DNA of 33,850 nt from Chitinophagaceae bacterium (GTDB lineage: Bacteria; Bacteroidota; Bacteroidia; Chitinophagales; Chitinophagaceae): positions 1-33,850 of the forward strand of contig JADJKL010000009.1 of the NCBI GenBank assembly GCA_016706055.1. Direction: 5' to 3'. Positions 19,408-29,900 of this stretch are shown here, piece after piece. The notes beneath the pieces were generated by a model, which saw nothing but the letters and a program-made list of their open reading frames with translations, did not search any database and was not told the origin of the DNA. Made by a program: the position numbers and the translations under genes. Each line of letters starts with the position of its first letter. Positions within the stretch are counted from its first letter, which is position 1.

Positions 19408-19512
19408 AAATATTAATATCCAAAAAGACAATCTCCTCTTTTCTCTTAACTATTTCCGTTACAAAGTGTCTGGTCTTGTTAAACCTTTTTTGGTTTTATC
19501 TGTTAATTAATT

Positions 19513-19959
19513 ATGAATCGTTTTTACAGGTATTTTTTGTTATCAATTCTCTTGCTTGTTGCTGCTACTGTTATCAGTCGGGTAACAGAAAACAAGCTTT
19601 CCCTTTCCATCACAGATTTACGTAACAACAAAGGACATGTGTTGATTACTGTTTACAAAGATGGCATCGGTTATCCCGAAGAAGTAGATAAAGCTGTTCG
19701 CAGAGCCAAACTTACTATCACCAACAAAACAGCAACTGTTTCTTTCGCAGGGTTTGCTTCTGGCAATTATGCCATTGCTATACTCCATGATGAAAATGAT
19801 GATGGAAAAATGAACAGCAATTTTCTTGGTCTTCCGAAAGAAGGATATGGATTTTCTAACAATGTAATGGGCAATTTTGGGCCGCCTTCTTTTTCCAAAG
19901 CTAGTTTTCTATATAATGCTAATCAATCTAAAACAATAAGCATCAAAGCAAGGTATTAG
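19513..19959 (+). CDS. DUF2141-family exported protein, 148 aa
   Basis: A hydrophobic N-terminus (FLLSILLLVAATVIS) gives a signal peptide or membrane anchor. It is followed by a beta-sandwich-like domain: LSLSITDLRNNKGHVLITVY, TVSFAGFASGNYAIAILHDE, NDDGKMNSNFLGLPKEGYGF and NNVMGNFGPPSF. HDEN(D)DGKMN, GLPKEGYGFSNN and G-PSF are the defining blocks of DUF2141, an envelope family of unknown function common in Bacteroidota and Proteobacteria. Intact. It ends 16 bp from the convergent outer-membrane gene. Confidence 0.9.
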   Translation: MNRFYRYFLLSILLLVAATVISRVTENKLSLSITDLRNNKGHVLITVYKDGIGYPEEVDKAVRRAKLTITNKTATVSFAGFASGNYAIAILHDENDDGKMNSNFLGLPKEGYGFSNNVMGNFGPPSFSKASFLYNANQSKTISIKARY

Positions 19960-19975
19960 ACTACCTACCCATCAC

Positions 19976-22807
19976 TTATCTGCCCATTATGCGGATGTTG
20001 CCACCGCCGCCTTCATTATTCAATCCCACTTTACTTAAGCTATAGGTAAAGCTTAGCAAGAAAAACTGACGCAGCGTCAATACTCTGGAATCTTCTATAT
20101 AGTTATTATTTGTATTCCGGCTGATGCCTACATTTCTGTTTAATAAATCCCTTGCACTAAATTTTAATTCGCCACGGTTAAACTTCAGCATTTGTTTACT
20201 AATGCTTGCATTCCACAATGGCACTTTGGTATTAAATCCTGCGGCTCGCTGACTATTAATAGTGTACATAAAATCTGTACTCATAAAAAACCCTTTCGGT
20301 AATTCCCAATCCACCGAGGCCGAGAACTCCTGCGACAAATAATCAGTATTCAATGCGGATTGTAATGAGTATTTTGTTTTGTTATAATTAATGCCTGCGC
20401 CTAGTCCAATATTTATTTTATCTGTTAGGTTCATATCTATTCGTATGTCCGGACCAACCGTTATTGTCCGTATATCATTTCCTACACCATTAATAAATTG
20501 TTTGGTCTTAAATACTCCTGCACTCGTTGCAAGTTCTATTGATCCTTTTAAAAATCTTGCAGGCATGCTGTAGCTCAGCTGCGAGTTCAGGTTATATACT
20601 CCGTTTACGTTCACCGGTCTTGTTCTTTTTATTCCCTCTTGATTAATAGAGTCATTGTTTACTATTTTATTTTGAGTGGATTGCATATTTGTAAAGAAGA
20701 AAAGATTTTTATTCTTATAGGGGTTTATAAGATTAACTCTTGTCTGAATAGCATGGGTGTATTCCTGCTTCAGGTCAGGGTTACCTTCCCGTATGTTCAA
20801 TGAATTGCTGTTATCCGGTACCGGCTGTAGTTGCGCCATCGATGGCTGGTTGGTAGAAGTAGAATAGTTTACCGATACGCTTTTGAACCGGGAGAAGTAA
20901 TATTGAAATCTTGCATTGGGCAATATGTTACGAAATGTTTTACTGATTATCGAATCCTTTGTGCCGCTGATTATTCTTCCCTCCAGATCAGCTAGTTGCC
21001 AGTTAGCACCAATAGAATAATTATACTTTTTCCGTTGTGTACGTATGCGAAGGCCTGCGTTAGTATAACCATACGTATTTTCAAAATCATTGGTCAGGAA
21101 ATTATTCAAGTTGTCGTACTTACCGTTGTTCTTATTATAATCAAAGGTCTCTTTCTGTGCTGTGCTTTTACTGTTGCTGTTACCTGCACTAAATTCCAGC
21201 AGCGATCTTCTCCATAAAGGTTCGGTGTACACTGCTCTTACATTATAACTCTTCATGTCACTGGTTGAATTATTTAGCTGGTTCAGCGTATCTCTTCTCA
21301 ATAATGTTCCATTAGGATTATAAAAATTATTGATAGAAGAAAGGCTTCCATCACCATTACTTTCATTCAAGCTTGTTTGAAGTGTAAGCGAAAAAGTTCT
21401 TCCTTTTCTTTTAAATCGTTTGCTCCATATAATATCATTCCTAAAATTATAACCTTCATTGGCGGCTGTATTGTTACTGAATCCTTCATTGGTCAGTAGC
21501 CTATCTTCCGATAAAGTCTGATAATCTGTTTGCGAACGGTTATTGGTTTTCTGATAACTAAAAGAAGGGGTGATGCGTATCGAATTAAACGAATCGATCT
21601 GGTACAATGTATTCAGATTAAAGCGATGACTATTATTCAGGTTGTCAGAAAAAGAATTTTGATTATAGTAGTAAGAAGAGTCTGGTAAAAAATATTGTCG
21701 CTGCACATGGCTCTCTTTATTTGGATTAAGACGATTATAAAAATAATTACTCTGAAAGTCAAGCTTGTTCCCAATAATATTGTTATAGTTCAATCCGCCA
21801 CCCCAGGCTGTATTGATACCACTGTTGCTACCACCCACATTCATACCCATTGCTGCTGCATCATCAGAAGATACATTGATATTAATATTTCCACCGCCGC
21901 CACTCATGCCTTTTTGCATTCTTGCAAGCTCTCCGGTAAAGTTTAAAATATCCATGAAAGAAAAGCCCTCTGCATTGGTATTGTTTCCCATTCCGATTGC
22001 AGAAAACTGTCTTGCACCTTTAAAAGAGTTGACGTTGAACTTTCCTTCGTACCGTTCTTTATTCCCTGCACCTGCATTCACTTTGCCAAACATTCCTTTC
22101 TTCTTATCCTTCTTAAGCTTGAGGTTAATCGTTTTTTCTGTATTACCATCTTCAAAGCCTGTTAGCTGTGCTTGGTCACTCTGCTTATCATACACCTGCA
22201 CTTTATCAATTGCATCTGCTGGTAAGTTCTTTGTTGCAATCTTCGGATCGTTACCAAAGAATTCTTTTCCATCTACTAGCACCTTAGTTACTTTTTCGCC
22301 TTGTGCTTTTATTGTACCATCTTTCTCCACCTTTACTCCCGGAAGTTTCTTTAATAGCTGCTCCACACTGGCATTGGGCTGCACTTTAAAAGAACCTGCA
22401 TTGTACTGAATAGTATCACCAACCAGTGTAACCGGTGGTGCTTCCGCAGCTATCACCACTTCTTCCAGCACTTTTGATTTATCGTTCATCACCAAATTGC
22501 CAAGATCGGCACTCTTCTTCTCATCTGATATTTTGAAATAAGTGTTGCTGTTATAATAATTGACATGAGAAATCATTAGCCGGTATTCACCATTGGCTAA
22601 CCCTGTTACTGAAAAGCGGCCATCGTTTCCAGCCATGGTAAATGTTACTAATGAAGAGTCTTTCTTTTCAAGTACCGTAATTGTAGCACCTGCCACAGCT
22701 TGTTTGCTGATGGTATCAAAAGCAATTCCTTTTACAGCGCCGCTCTTTTGTGCCGACACAATAGTGGTAAAACAAATCAATAAAAGAAGTAAGTAATATT
22801 TTCTCAT
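19976..22807 (-). CDS. Outer-membrane beta-barrel protein, TonB-receptor-like (OMP_b-brl family), copy 1
   Basis: Predicted 943-residue outer-membrane protein. ATG 22807 gives a clean signal peptide (KYYLLLLLICFTTIVSAQ); the frame is open 12 codons further but without signal features. Residues of about 20-105 form a carboxypeptidase-regulatory-like domain (AVAGATITVLEKKDSSLVTF, FSVTGLANGEYRLMISHVNY). Residues of about 125-235 are plug-like (ASVEQLLKKLPGVKVEKDGT, VLVDGKEFFGNDPKIATKNL, then TEKTINLKLKKDKKKGMFG). The rest is an aromatic-rich barrel with alternating strands and Asn-rich loops, ending LLSFTYSLSKVGLN plus a Gly-rich tail. No SusD partner is nearby, so this is not a standard SusC pair; its cargo is unknown. 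It has a paralogue at 23911-26801. Confidence 0.88.
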   Translation of the reverse strand: MRKYYLLLLLICFTTIVSAQKSGAVKGIAFDTISKQAVAGATITVLEKKDSSLVTFTMAGNDGRFSVTGLANGEYRLMISHVNYYNSNTYFKISDEKKSADLGNLVMNDKSKVLEEVVIAAEAPPVTLVGDTIQYNAGSFKVQPNASVEQLLKKLPGVKVEKDGTIKAQGEKVTKVLVDGKEFFGNDPKIATKNLPADAIDKVQVYDKQSDQAQLTGFEDGNTEKTINLKLKKDKKKGMFGKVNAGAGNKERYEGKFNVNSFKGARQFSAIGMGNNTNAEGFSFMDILNFTGELARMQKGMSGGGGNININVSSDDAAAMGMNVGGSNSGINTAWGGGLNYNNIIGNKLDFQSNYFYNRLNPNKESHVQRQYFLPDSSYYYNQNSFSDNLNNSHRFNLNTLYQIDSFNSIRITPSFSYQKTNNRSQTDYQTLSEDRLLTNEGFSNNTAANEGYNFRNDIIWSKRFKRKGRTFSLTLQTSLNESNGDGSLSSINNFYNPNGTLLRRDTLNQLNNSTSDMKSYNVRAVYTEPLWRRSLLEFSAGNSNSKSTAQKETFDYNKNNGKYDNLNNFLTNDFENTYGYTNAGLRIRTQRKKYNYSIGANWQLADLEGRIISGTKDSIISKTFRNILPNARFQYYFSRFKSVSVNYSTSTNQPSMAQLQPVPDNSNSLNIREGNPDLKQEYTHAIQTRVNLINPYKNKNLFFFTNMQSTQNKIVNNDSINQEGIKRTRPVNVNGVYNLNSQLSYSMPARFLKGSIELATSAGVFKTKQFINGVGNDIRTITVGPDIRIDMNLTDKINIGLGAGINYNKTKYSLQSALNTDYLSQEFSASVDWELPKGFFMSTDFMYTINSQRAAGFNTKVPLWNASISKQMLKFNRGELKFSARDLLNRNVGISRNTNNNYIEDSRVLTLRQFFLLSFTYSLSKVGLNNEGGGGNIRIMGR

Positions 22808-22904
22808 AGCTAATCCATTTCTGCTACGAAAGTATTCATACAACTTTGCTTTAAGCGTTAACAGTACTTGGTTTAAGGTTAATGAAGGTTAATGTTTAAG
22901 TGAA

Positions 22905-22961
22905 GAGTCTATCGTCCTGAGTCGGTAGTACTGTTACTTTTTGACTCCTGACTAACGACTC
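22905..22961. repeat. Imperfect inverted repeat built of GAGTC/GACTC units
   Basis: Two 19-base arms (22905-22923 and 22943-22961) each begin and end with GAGTC on one side and GACTC on the other. They match as inverted copies at 14 of 19 positions across a 19-base spacer. It lies between the 195-aa gene stop and the OMP copy 1 start, where it could be a transcript hairpin or a recognition site. There is no T-run, so it is not an ordinary terminator. Confidence 0.45.
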
Positions 22962-22965
22962 TATA

Positions 22966-23553
22966 CTATTCTTCGATAGTCTGCCCTCTCTCATTATCTT
23001 CCCGGTCTCTGTCATACACCATCAGTCTTACCTTCCATTCCATGGGTTCTATAAACTGCATTGAGATTTCAATCTTCAATTTTACTGCAGCTTCATTCAT
23101 TGGCTCAAATGAAAATAAAACACTGGTGAATTTTTTTGATTCATCTGGACTCTCATATTCTCCTTTCAGTTTGTATGCAACGCCGCCAAACTTTACAAGC
23201 ATATTTTGTAATTGGTTGTATAACGATTTAAACTTCTGTTTTGCTTTTTCAAAGTGTTCGGTAGTCAGCATTAACGCTTCCCAACTGCACACTTCTTTTT
23301 TAGCAGAGTAGCGGGTTACAAAAGTTTCTTCCGCACCGTTCACTTTAAAGTTGCAGTAATAGTCTGTTGATTGGGGATGCTGATTAAGCACTTCACCCAT
23401 CAGGTTTATAAATCTGTTAGGATAATCTTCTACTACTTTCTTTACATCGCCAGCTATACCATTAGCCATTGGTAGCTTTAGCTGGGCATCGCTATTCAAA
23501 AAAAGGAAGGAAATAATAGTAAGAAGTACAAGTGATTTTACTGGTTTTCGCAT
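22966..23553 (-). CDS. Secreted protein of unknown function, 195 aa
   Basis: Intact, with a signal peptide (SLVLLTIISFLFLNSDAQ) from ATG 23553. The mature part reads KVVEDYPNRFINLMGEVLNQ, STDYYCNFKVNGAEE, a helical segment (FEKAKQKFKSLYNQLQNMLV) and a C-terminal strand-rich segment (FEPMNEAAVKLKIEISMQFI, then MEWKVRLMVYDRD), ending in an acidic tail. I do not recognise a family; a pattern of two strand blocks around a long amphipathic helix suggests a small compact domain. It sits between the two paralogous outer-membrane proteins and shares their orientation, 158 bp before OMP copy 1, so a joint role is possible but unproven. Confidence 0.82.
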   Translation of the reverse strand: MRKPVKSLVLLTIISFLFLNSDAQLKLPMANGIAGDVKKVVEDYPNRFINLMGEVLNQHPQSTDYYCNFKVNGAEETFVTRYSAKKEVCSWEALMLTTEHFEKAKQKFKSLYNQLQNMLVKFGGVAYKLKGEYESPDESKKFTSVLFSFEPMNEAAVKLKIEISMQFIEPMEWKVRLMVYDRDREDNERGQTIEE

Positions 23554-23663
23554 AAGTTCGGATTTGTTGGGTTAGAATTAATTGCCAATATTATTAAATT
23601 TTCAATTTAAAATATACTTTTAGTTGAAAGTTATTCGTTAACCCTTAGTAAAATATCCAATAT

Positions 23664-23825
23664 ATGAAAAACAGGAACCTCACTCATCATCACGAAGCGG
23701 CAAAAATTTACCGCCATTATTATAAGTCATCTGTAAATCCATTGCGATTATTAAAATCGGTTTTAGCCGTTTTTATTACTGGGAATGGCGCTACGGCTAA
23801 TGCTACTTATAAAAGAAAGCGGTAA
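23664..23825 (+). CDS. Small basic protein, 53 codons, candidate gene
   Basis: ATG 23664 to TAA 23825, opposite in strand to both neighbours and placed in a 357-bp gap. It begins KNRNLTHHHEAAKIYRHYYK, is rich in His, Tyr, Arg and Lys, and has one hydrophobic stretch (LLKSVLAVFIT). A strong hairpin terminator lies 36 bp after the stop, in the right place for this gene. Short length and lack of a known family keep the call tentative. Confidence 0.42.
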   Translation: MKNRNLTHHHEAAKIYRHYYKSSVNPLRLLKSVLAVFITGNGATANATYKRKR

Positions 23826-23860
23826 GCATATTAAAGAGAATCACACTACCCCAATAAATT

Positions 23861-23892
23861 AAAAAGGGCTTTCATTTCTGAAAGCCCTTTTT
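23861..23892. terminator. Strong bidirectional terminator between the small ORF and OMP copy 2
   Basis: AAAAAGGGCTTTCA pairs perfectly with TGAAAGCCCTTTTT (14 bp) around a TTTC loop. A-run on the left and T-run on the right make it usable from both strands. OMP copy 2 ends 19 bp to the right. Confidence 0.88.
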
Positions 23893-23910
23893 GTATATAA
23901 AATATAGTTC

Positions 23911-26801
23911 TTATTGCATTCTCATGTCTTTCATCCCTCTTTCCATGCTACGAGGCATTCCTTGCATTGGTGAAGCATTTTTGTTTCCCCCCATTTTGTT
24001 CAGGTTAAACAACAGGCTCACCATAAAGTAACGTTGCAGCACCATACTTCTTGTATCTTGAATATAATTTTCTGCAGCAGTACGGGTAATGCTTTGATTC
24101 TGATTCAATAAATCTCTTACTGAAAATTTGATTTCCCCATTTTTATTTTTAAATACCTGCTTGCTAAAGCTTGCATTCCACAATGGAATAGCCTGATTAA
24201 ACCCATCTGCACGGCCAGTATTAATGTAGTAATCAAAATCGGTTGCCAATATAAAGTTGCCTTTGAATGTGTAAGAGGCATCCAAAGAATAGGTTTGTGT
24301 AAGATAATCTTCGTTCAATGAAGCGTTTACTGAGTATTTATTATTTGTGTATGCAAGGTTTGCTTTTACACCAAACTCTATTTTTTCTTTATTGAGATTC
24401 AAACCAACTCCTTGACTAATCACCAATGTTTTACCTATGTTCTTTTGCTTGAACAATAAGCTTACATCTTTTGTATAAGAAAAATTATTTGAGAAGTTGA
24501 CACTGGAGCCCTTCATCTTTGGATCTTTAAAAGGAATTCCCAATGTAATAAAAGAGTTAACCCTTGAGTAGCCGTCTAAGTTCACCGGTTTGGTTAACTG
24601 AATACCTCTGCCGATAGAGTCAATACTATTTACAATTTTATTATTGGTAGCCGTGTAGCTAATATTAGCAGCAATGTATTTGAATGTAAGAATATTGAAT
24701 GTGTTATAATTCAAATTAAGACTATGCGTAAACTCCTGCTGCAAATCCGGATTACCAATTGATTGGTTCAACTGATCTGTAACATCTAATACATTTTGCA
24801 ATTGAGATATGCTCGGTTGGTTGGTTTTTCCATTATACCTGAAGCGTAAATTTTTATTTCTACCAGGTGTAAGATTAAAGTTAAATGTAGGGAAGTAGTT
24901 AACATAACTTGCTCTGGTTACAGAATCTTTAGCTGTGAAAGCTTGATAGCTATCACTTTCTAAAGTTGATTGCTGCACAGACATACCCAACTGATAGTTA
25001 TATTTTTTTTCTTGAATACGGAAATTAGCTCCAACTCTGTGAGCAAGGAAAAGGTTTTCAAAATCATTCGTCAAACGTAAATTCGGATTATCATATTTTC
25101 CTGAAGTACCATTAAAATCATAGGTTTCTCTAGTGGAATTGCTTACATTTTTAGTGAAAGCATAGTTTAATTCCAACAACTTATTCAATCCGAATGATTC
25201 AGTAACAGAGGCACTTATGGTGTTATTATTATTTTTGTTTTTGCATGTATTGCTGATTCTGCAAAAATACTTCTGAATAAAGATCCATCCCTGTTGAACA
25301 ATTAATTATCTGAAAAAGTTAAACCATCGCTGTTACTGTTGCCAAATGAATTGTTCCAGCCTAATGTAAGCGTAAGGCCTGTTTTACTGAACTTGTGCCT
25401 GAAAATAAAATTATTTGAAAAAGTAAATCCATCTCTACTATTTGAGTTCGTTGATTTACTTGTAGAAGCAAGGTTTTTACCAAAAGCATCATCAGCCATT
25501 ACAAAAGTAGTGTCGCTACTAAAATTTTCTGAACGCTGCATGGTTAAAGATGGAATGTAAATCAGTGAATTCATAGAATCTATCTGATATTCCATTCTTA
25601 AATTAAACCGGTGATTCTGGTTTAAGTTATTAGAATACGTTTCGTTATTACGAATGGCAATTGAATCGCCTGTTGCAAGATTATAAGTAGTACGACGCAA
25701 ACTATTTTGCTCCTGTTCTGGTTTTGAATCAGAAAAGAAATAACTACCGCTTACTTTAATTTTATTTGCCCAAAGATCAGAATAGTTGATACCCGTAGAT
25801 AGTGATTTAATAATACCTGTGCTGCTGCCACTATTCACAAAACTTCCTATTCCGCCGCCACCGCCGCCTCTACCGCCGCCGCCGGAGCTAGCACCACCGC
25901 CACCTCTGCCACCGCTAAAACCTCCCATGGAGCTGATGATATCTGAAAAAGAAAATCCTTGCTTATTAATATTATTGCCGTTGAATAAAACAGAAATCCT
26001 TTTATCATTATTAAACTTATTGAAAGACAAATTGCCTTCATAACGACCATCTGTACCGCCGGCAACTAATGCTCTTCCAAAAACTCCTTTGTTCTTATCT
26101 TTCTTTAGCTGAATGTTGATTGTTTTGGAACGACTACCATCATCAATCTTGGTAAACTTTGCCTGATCACTCATATCATCAAATACCTGAATGCTTTCTA
26201 CCATATCTGCTGTCAGATTCTTGGTGGCCAGTTTTGGATCGTTACCAAAAAATTCTTTTCCATTTACATATACCTTCTGAATATCCTCGCCCTGCGATTT
26301 TACATTACCGTCTTTATCTACTTCCACACCTGGTAATTTTTTCAAAAGATCTTCAACTGTAGCATTAGGTTTTGTTTTAAATGCAGATGCATTAAACTGA
26401 ACCGTATCGCCTTTTACCTGGATGGGTACATAGGAACTGATAACAACATTTTCCAGCGACTTTCCGCTTGTGCCAGGGAAAACACTTCCGAAGTCTATTG
26501 TTTTATTTTCAGCAGAAATAGAAAACGACTTGCTAAACGGATCGTAGCTTTTATGGCTGACAATTAATAGATATTCCGCCTCGGCGAGGCCTTTTACCTC
26601 AAAACCGCCTTGTTTATTACTTAATGTAAATGTTGCCAGGCTTGAATCCTTAACATTCATTACAGAAACCGTAGCATCTACAATCGGTTGTTTTGAACTG
26701 GAATCCAGCAAGTTGCCTTTAATACTGCCATCGGCTTTCTGAGCCTGAACAGCTAAAAAAGAGACTAAAATCAGGAGGGATAAGGTAAATATCTTCTTCA
26801 T
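23911..26801 (-). pseudogene. Outer-membrane beta-barrel protein, TonB-receptor-like, copy 2, frameshifted
   Basis: Paralogue of the protein at 19976-22807. Signal peptide FTLSLLILVSFLAVQAQ from ATG 26801, then the same regulatory-like domain (PIVDATVSVMNVKDSSLATF) and the same plug-like blocks (ATVEDLLKKLPGVEVDKDGN, VYVNGKEFFGNDPKLATKNL, INIQLKKDKNKGVFGRA), then a barrel. A run of glycines with Arg and Ser (about 25840-25930) sits at the position where copy 1 has a shorter Gly patch. Two frame changes at 25190-25302 break it: the sense runs YLFNRDGSLFRS, then NNTISASVTESFGLNKLLE, joining the C-terminal half. Restored length is about 960 residues. It ends MERGMKDMRMQ, Met-rich. No SusD or TonB gene nearby; cargo unknown. 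Confidence 0.85.
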
Positions 26802-26908
26802 AAACTTAAAATGTGTACGAAAATAGACGTAAGAAGAAGGTATAACCTTCGGGAATGGTTAAATATTTAAAAGAAAAGGTAGCCTTTAGGTATTTATTGA
26901 TCAAAGAT

Positions 26909-29900
26909 TTAGCTAAACAAGTACTCCACATCTTCCCTTGTGAGTGTCTTCACAAATGAAGAATCGTCGGAAATAATGTCTTTTGCCAATGCCCTTTTCT
27001 TTTCCTGCAGTTTAAGGATCTTGTCTTCAATTGTATCCTTACATATCATTCTATATGCAAATATATTTTTGGTTTGCCCGATACGGTGTGTTCGGTCAAT
27101 GGCCTGTTGCTCCACCGCTGGGTTCCACCAAGGGTCTACAATATATACATAGTCGGCAGCGGTAAGGTTCAAACCAACACCTCCGGCTTTTAATGATATA
27201 AGGAATACTCTTTTTTCTTCATCATTCTGAAAGCTTTCAATAGCTTTTTGCCTATCTGGTGCAGAAGTGCTTCCATCAAAATATTCGTATTTAACACCTA
27301 GCTCTTCTAATTTGGCTCTTATCAATGCCAACATGCCGAGGAATTGAGAAAAGATCAATGCTTTATGATCGCCAATATTTTCTGTAATCTCTCTTGCCAG
27401 TTCATCCAGTTTTATGGAATGGTTTTCAAATTTTTCCTGTTCATTTAAAATGGCTGGTGAGTCACAAATCTGGCGGAGCTTCATTAATCCTTGCAAAATG
27501 GTTAATTGCGATTTCTGAATGCCTTGTGTTTCTATCGTTCCCAAAATCTGGTTTCTGAAATCATTTCTATACGCATCATAAATATTACGCTGCTTGCTTT
27601 CCATTTCGCAGAAGAGAATCATTTCCTGTTTTTCCGGAAGATCTTTTGCTACCTGTTCTTTTGTTCTTCTTAAAATAAATGGAAAAAGAATTTTTCGCAG
27701 ATGGTCTTTTCTGTCTTGCTCGCCAAATTTATCAATTGGTATAGAAAATTCCTGACGGAAGAATTCCATAGTGCCCAACATACCGGGGTTCAGGAAGTTC
27801 ATTTGTGCAAAAATGTCAAAAGTATTATTCTGCAACGGTGTACCGCTCATGCAAAGACGGTTCTTTGCTTTTAACAAACAGGCGGCTTTAGTTACTTTAC
27901 TTCCAGGGTTTTTTATTGCCTGCGACTCATCCAATACTACATAATCAAAATCAATACTCATTAAAAGTTTAATGTCGCTACGTAACGTACCATAAGTGGT
28001 AATGGTAATTTCATGATCCATTATTTCTTCCTTCGTTCTCGTTCTTGCTGCGCCATGATGAATACGATAGGTAAGTTCAGGAGTGAATTTTGTTATCTCA
28101 TTTTCCCAGTTATAGATCAATGTTGTAGGGCAAACAACCAATGCTTTTAATGCTTTATTCTCTTTCCTATAATATTCCATAAAAGAAAGAGCCTGTACTG
28201 TTTTACCCAAACCCATATCGTCTGCAAGAATGCCGCCCCACTTAATATCTTTCAAATAATTCAACCATTGATAGCCCGCAACCTGATATGGACGAAGAAT
28301 TGGTTTTAGGTGCTCGGAAGGTTCAATTTCCTTTATCTTATTAAACTCTTTTAAGGTTTCATATTTTTCTTCCAATGCTACTACGAGTTCTTCTTCATCT
28401 CTTGTTTCGTATAATTCATCCACAACACTTAAATGATAGCGGGATAATTTCAGTGTATCAGATTTTCCTTCGCCAACTCTAAATAGCAATGAATATTTTT
28501 TCAACCATTCTTCTGGTAAAATACCGAGAGTGCCATCATTCAATTGTACAAATTGTTGCTTATTGGCTAAAGCTCTTTTGACTTCTGCTACTGATACTTG
28601 TTGATCACCAAAAAGAATATCCACTTTTGCATCAAACCAATCTGTATTGCTACTGATGAAAATTTTTGTAGAAGGTTTTGCTGTATTGAACCGAAAGTTT
28701 TTTAATGCCTCAAATCCAAACACCGGCGTCTTCATCTCCTTCATTGCATCTACAAACAAAAAGAACCAGTTATTCTTTAATACATCAGCACCTTTTAATG
28801 CCAGTGTTCCCGAATCTTCATTATATGCAAAGTTGGAATGAAGGTTTTGTAATTTTTGAATAAATTCATTTTCCTTTTCTCTATTACGATGCACCACCAC
28901 TACTTTATCAGCCTGCGGAACTATTAATTCATCTCTGTCAGATACTTTTGTTTCAAAACCTTTGTAATAAAATCTTGGTTGAAAAACTAAATGTTCGCCT
29001 TTCTCTAATAAAAACAAGTTAACATCTGGATTACCATCTTTTATTTCATACACCAGCGATTTATCAAAATCAATTTTATGTTCTTTTGCCAGTGGTAATA
29101 AAAATTCATTCAACGTTTTGCTCCAGTCTTCGGCAGCGACTTCCATTTTACCCGTTGGTAAAAATTTATCTACTAAATGAATAACGTCGTTGTTATTCCA
29201 GAGGTGTGATTGATTGTTATACGTAAAAAATAGCGGAGTAGCTGTTTCGTTATCACCTAAATCAAATTCAAGCGGACCAGCTTTTACCCGACACTCAATA
29301 GTAAAGCCCTTTTCTTTTTTAACTACAATAAAGTGTGGCTGTGCTTCCTCTGCCTGCAATTGTAACTCTTCGAGATTTGCCGTTTTAAATTCCTTTCCCT
29401 GATCCAGTATAAACACAAATGGATTGTCTGCCGATTCAATAAATATTTTTTTCAGTTTCGGCAACAAATATTCCGCCATTAACTCTCTTGTTTCTTCCGG
29501 TAAATCATCATTCTCATCATGAATAATATTTTCCCAGATACCAGAAAAAGGAGAATTGCGGCTGATATATTTATTGATTTCTGATTCCTGCAATTTTCTT
29601 AACGCTGTAAGTAATTCTTTATCTGCTTCCGATAAGCTGTCGGAATTTACATAGCGACTTATATCTACTTTTTCTACTGTGCCCGCAAATGCTTCATTCG
29701 TTTCATTCGGCTCGCCAACCACAACATCAACAGTAAACTGAGGATACGTTTTTTATTAAAATTAAAAACCACTCCTAAACGTTGTGATGGAATAGCTTCT
29801 TGCACTGCAACTTCCGGCGGCGCAGCTTCGGCCGCTTCTCTTTCCTTCATCGGCAATAAAACGGGACGGACTGGTGCGGTAGCCAACGCCACTCTTTTAA

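Noticed and set aside
21813..22409. 198-codon plus-strand open frame
   Set aside because: Antisense to the strongly supported outer-membrane protein copy 1; no start context or family.
25786..26043. Proline-rich plus-strand open frame
   Set aside because: It is the reverse reading of the glycine run in OMP copy 2.
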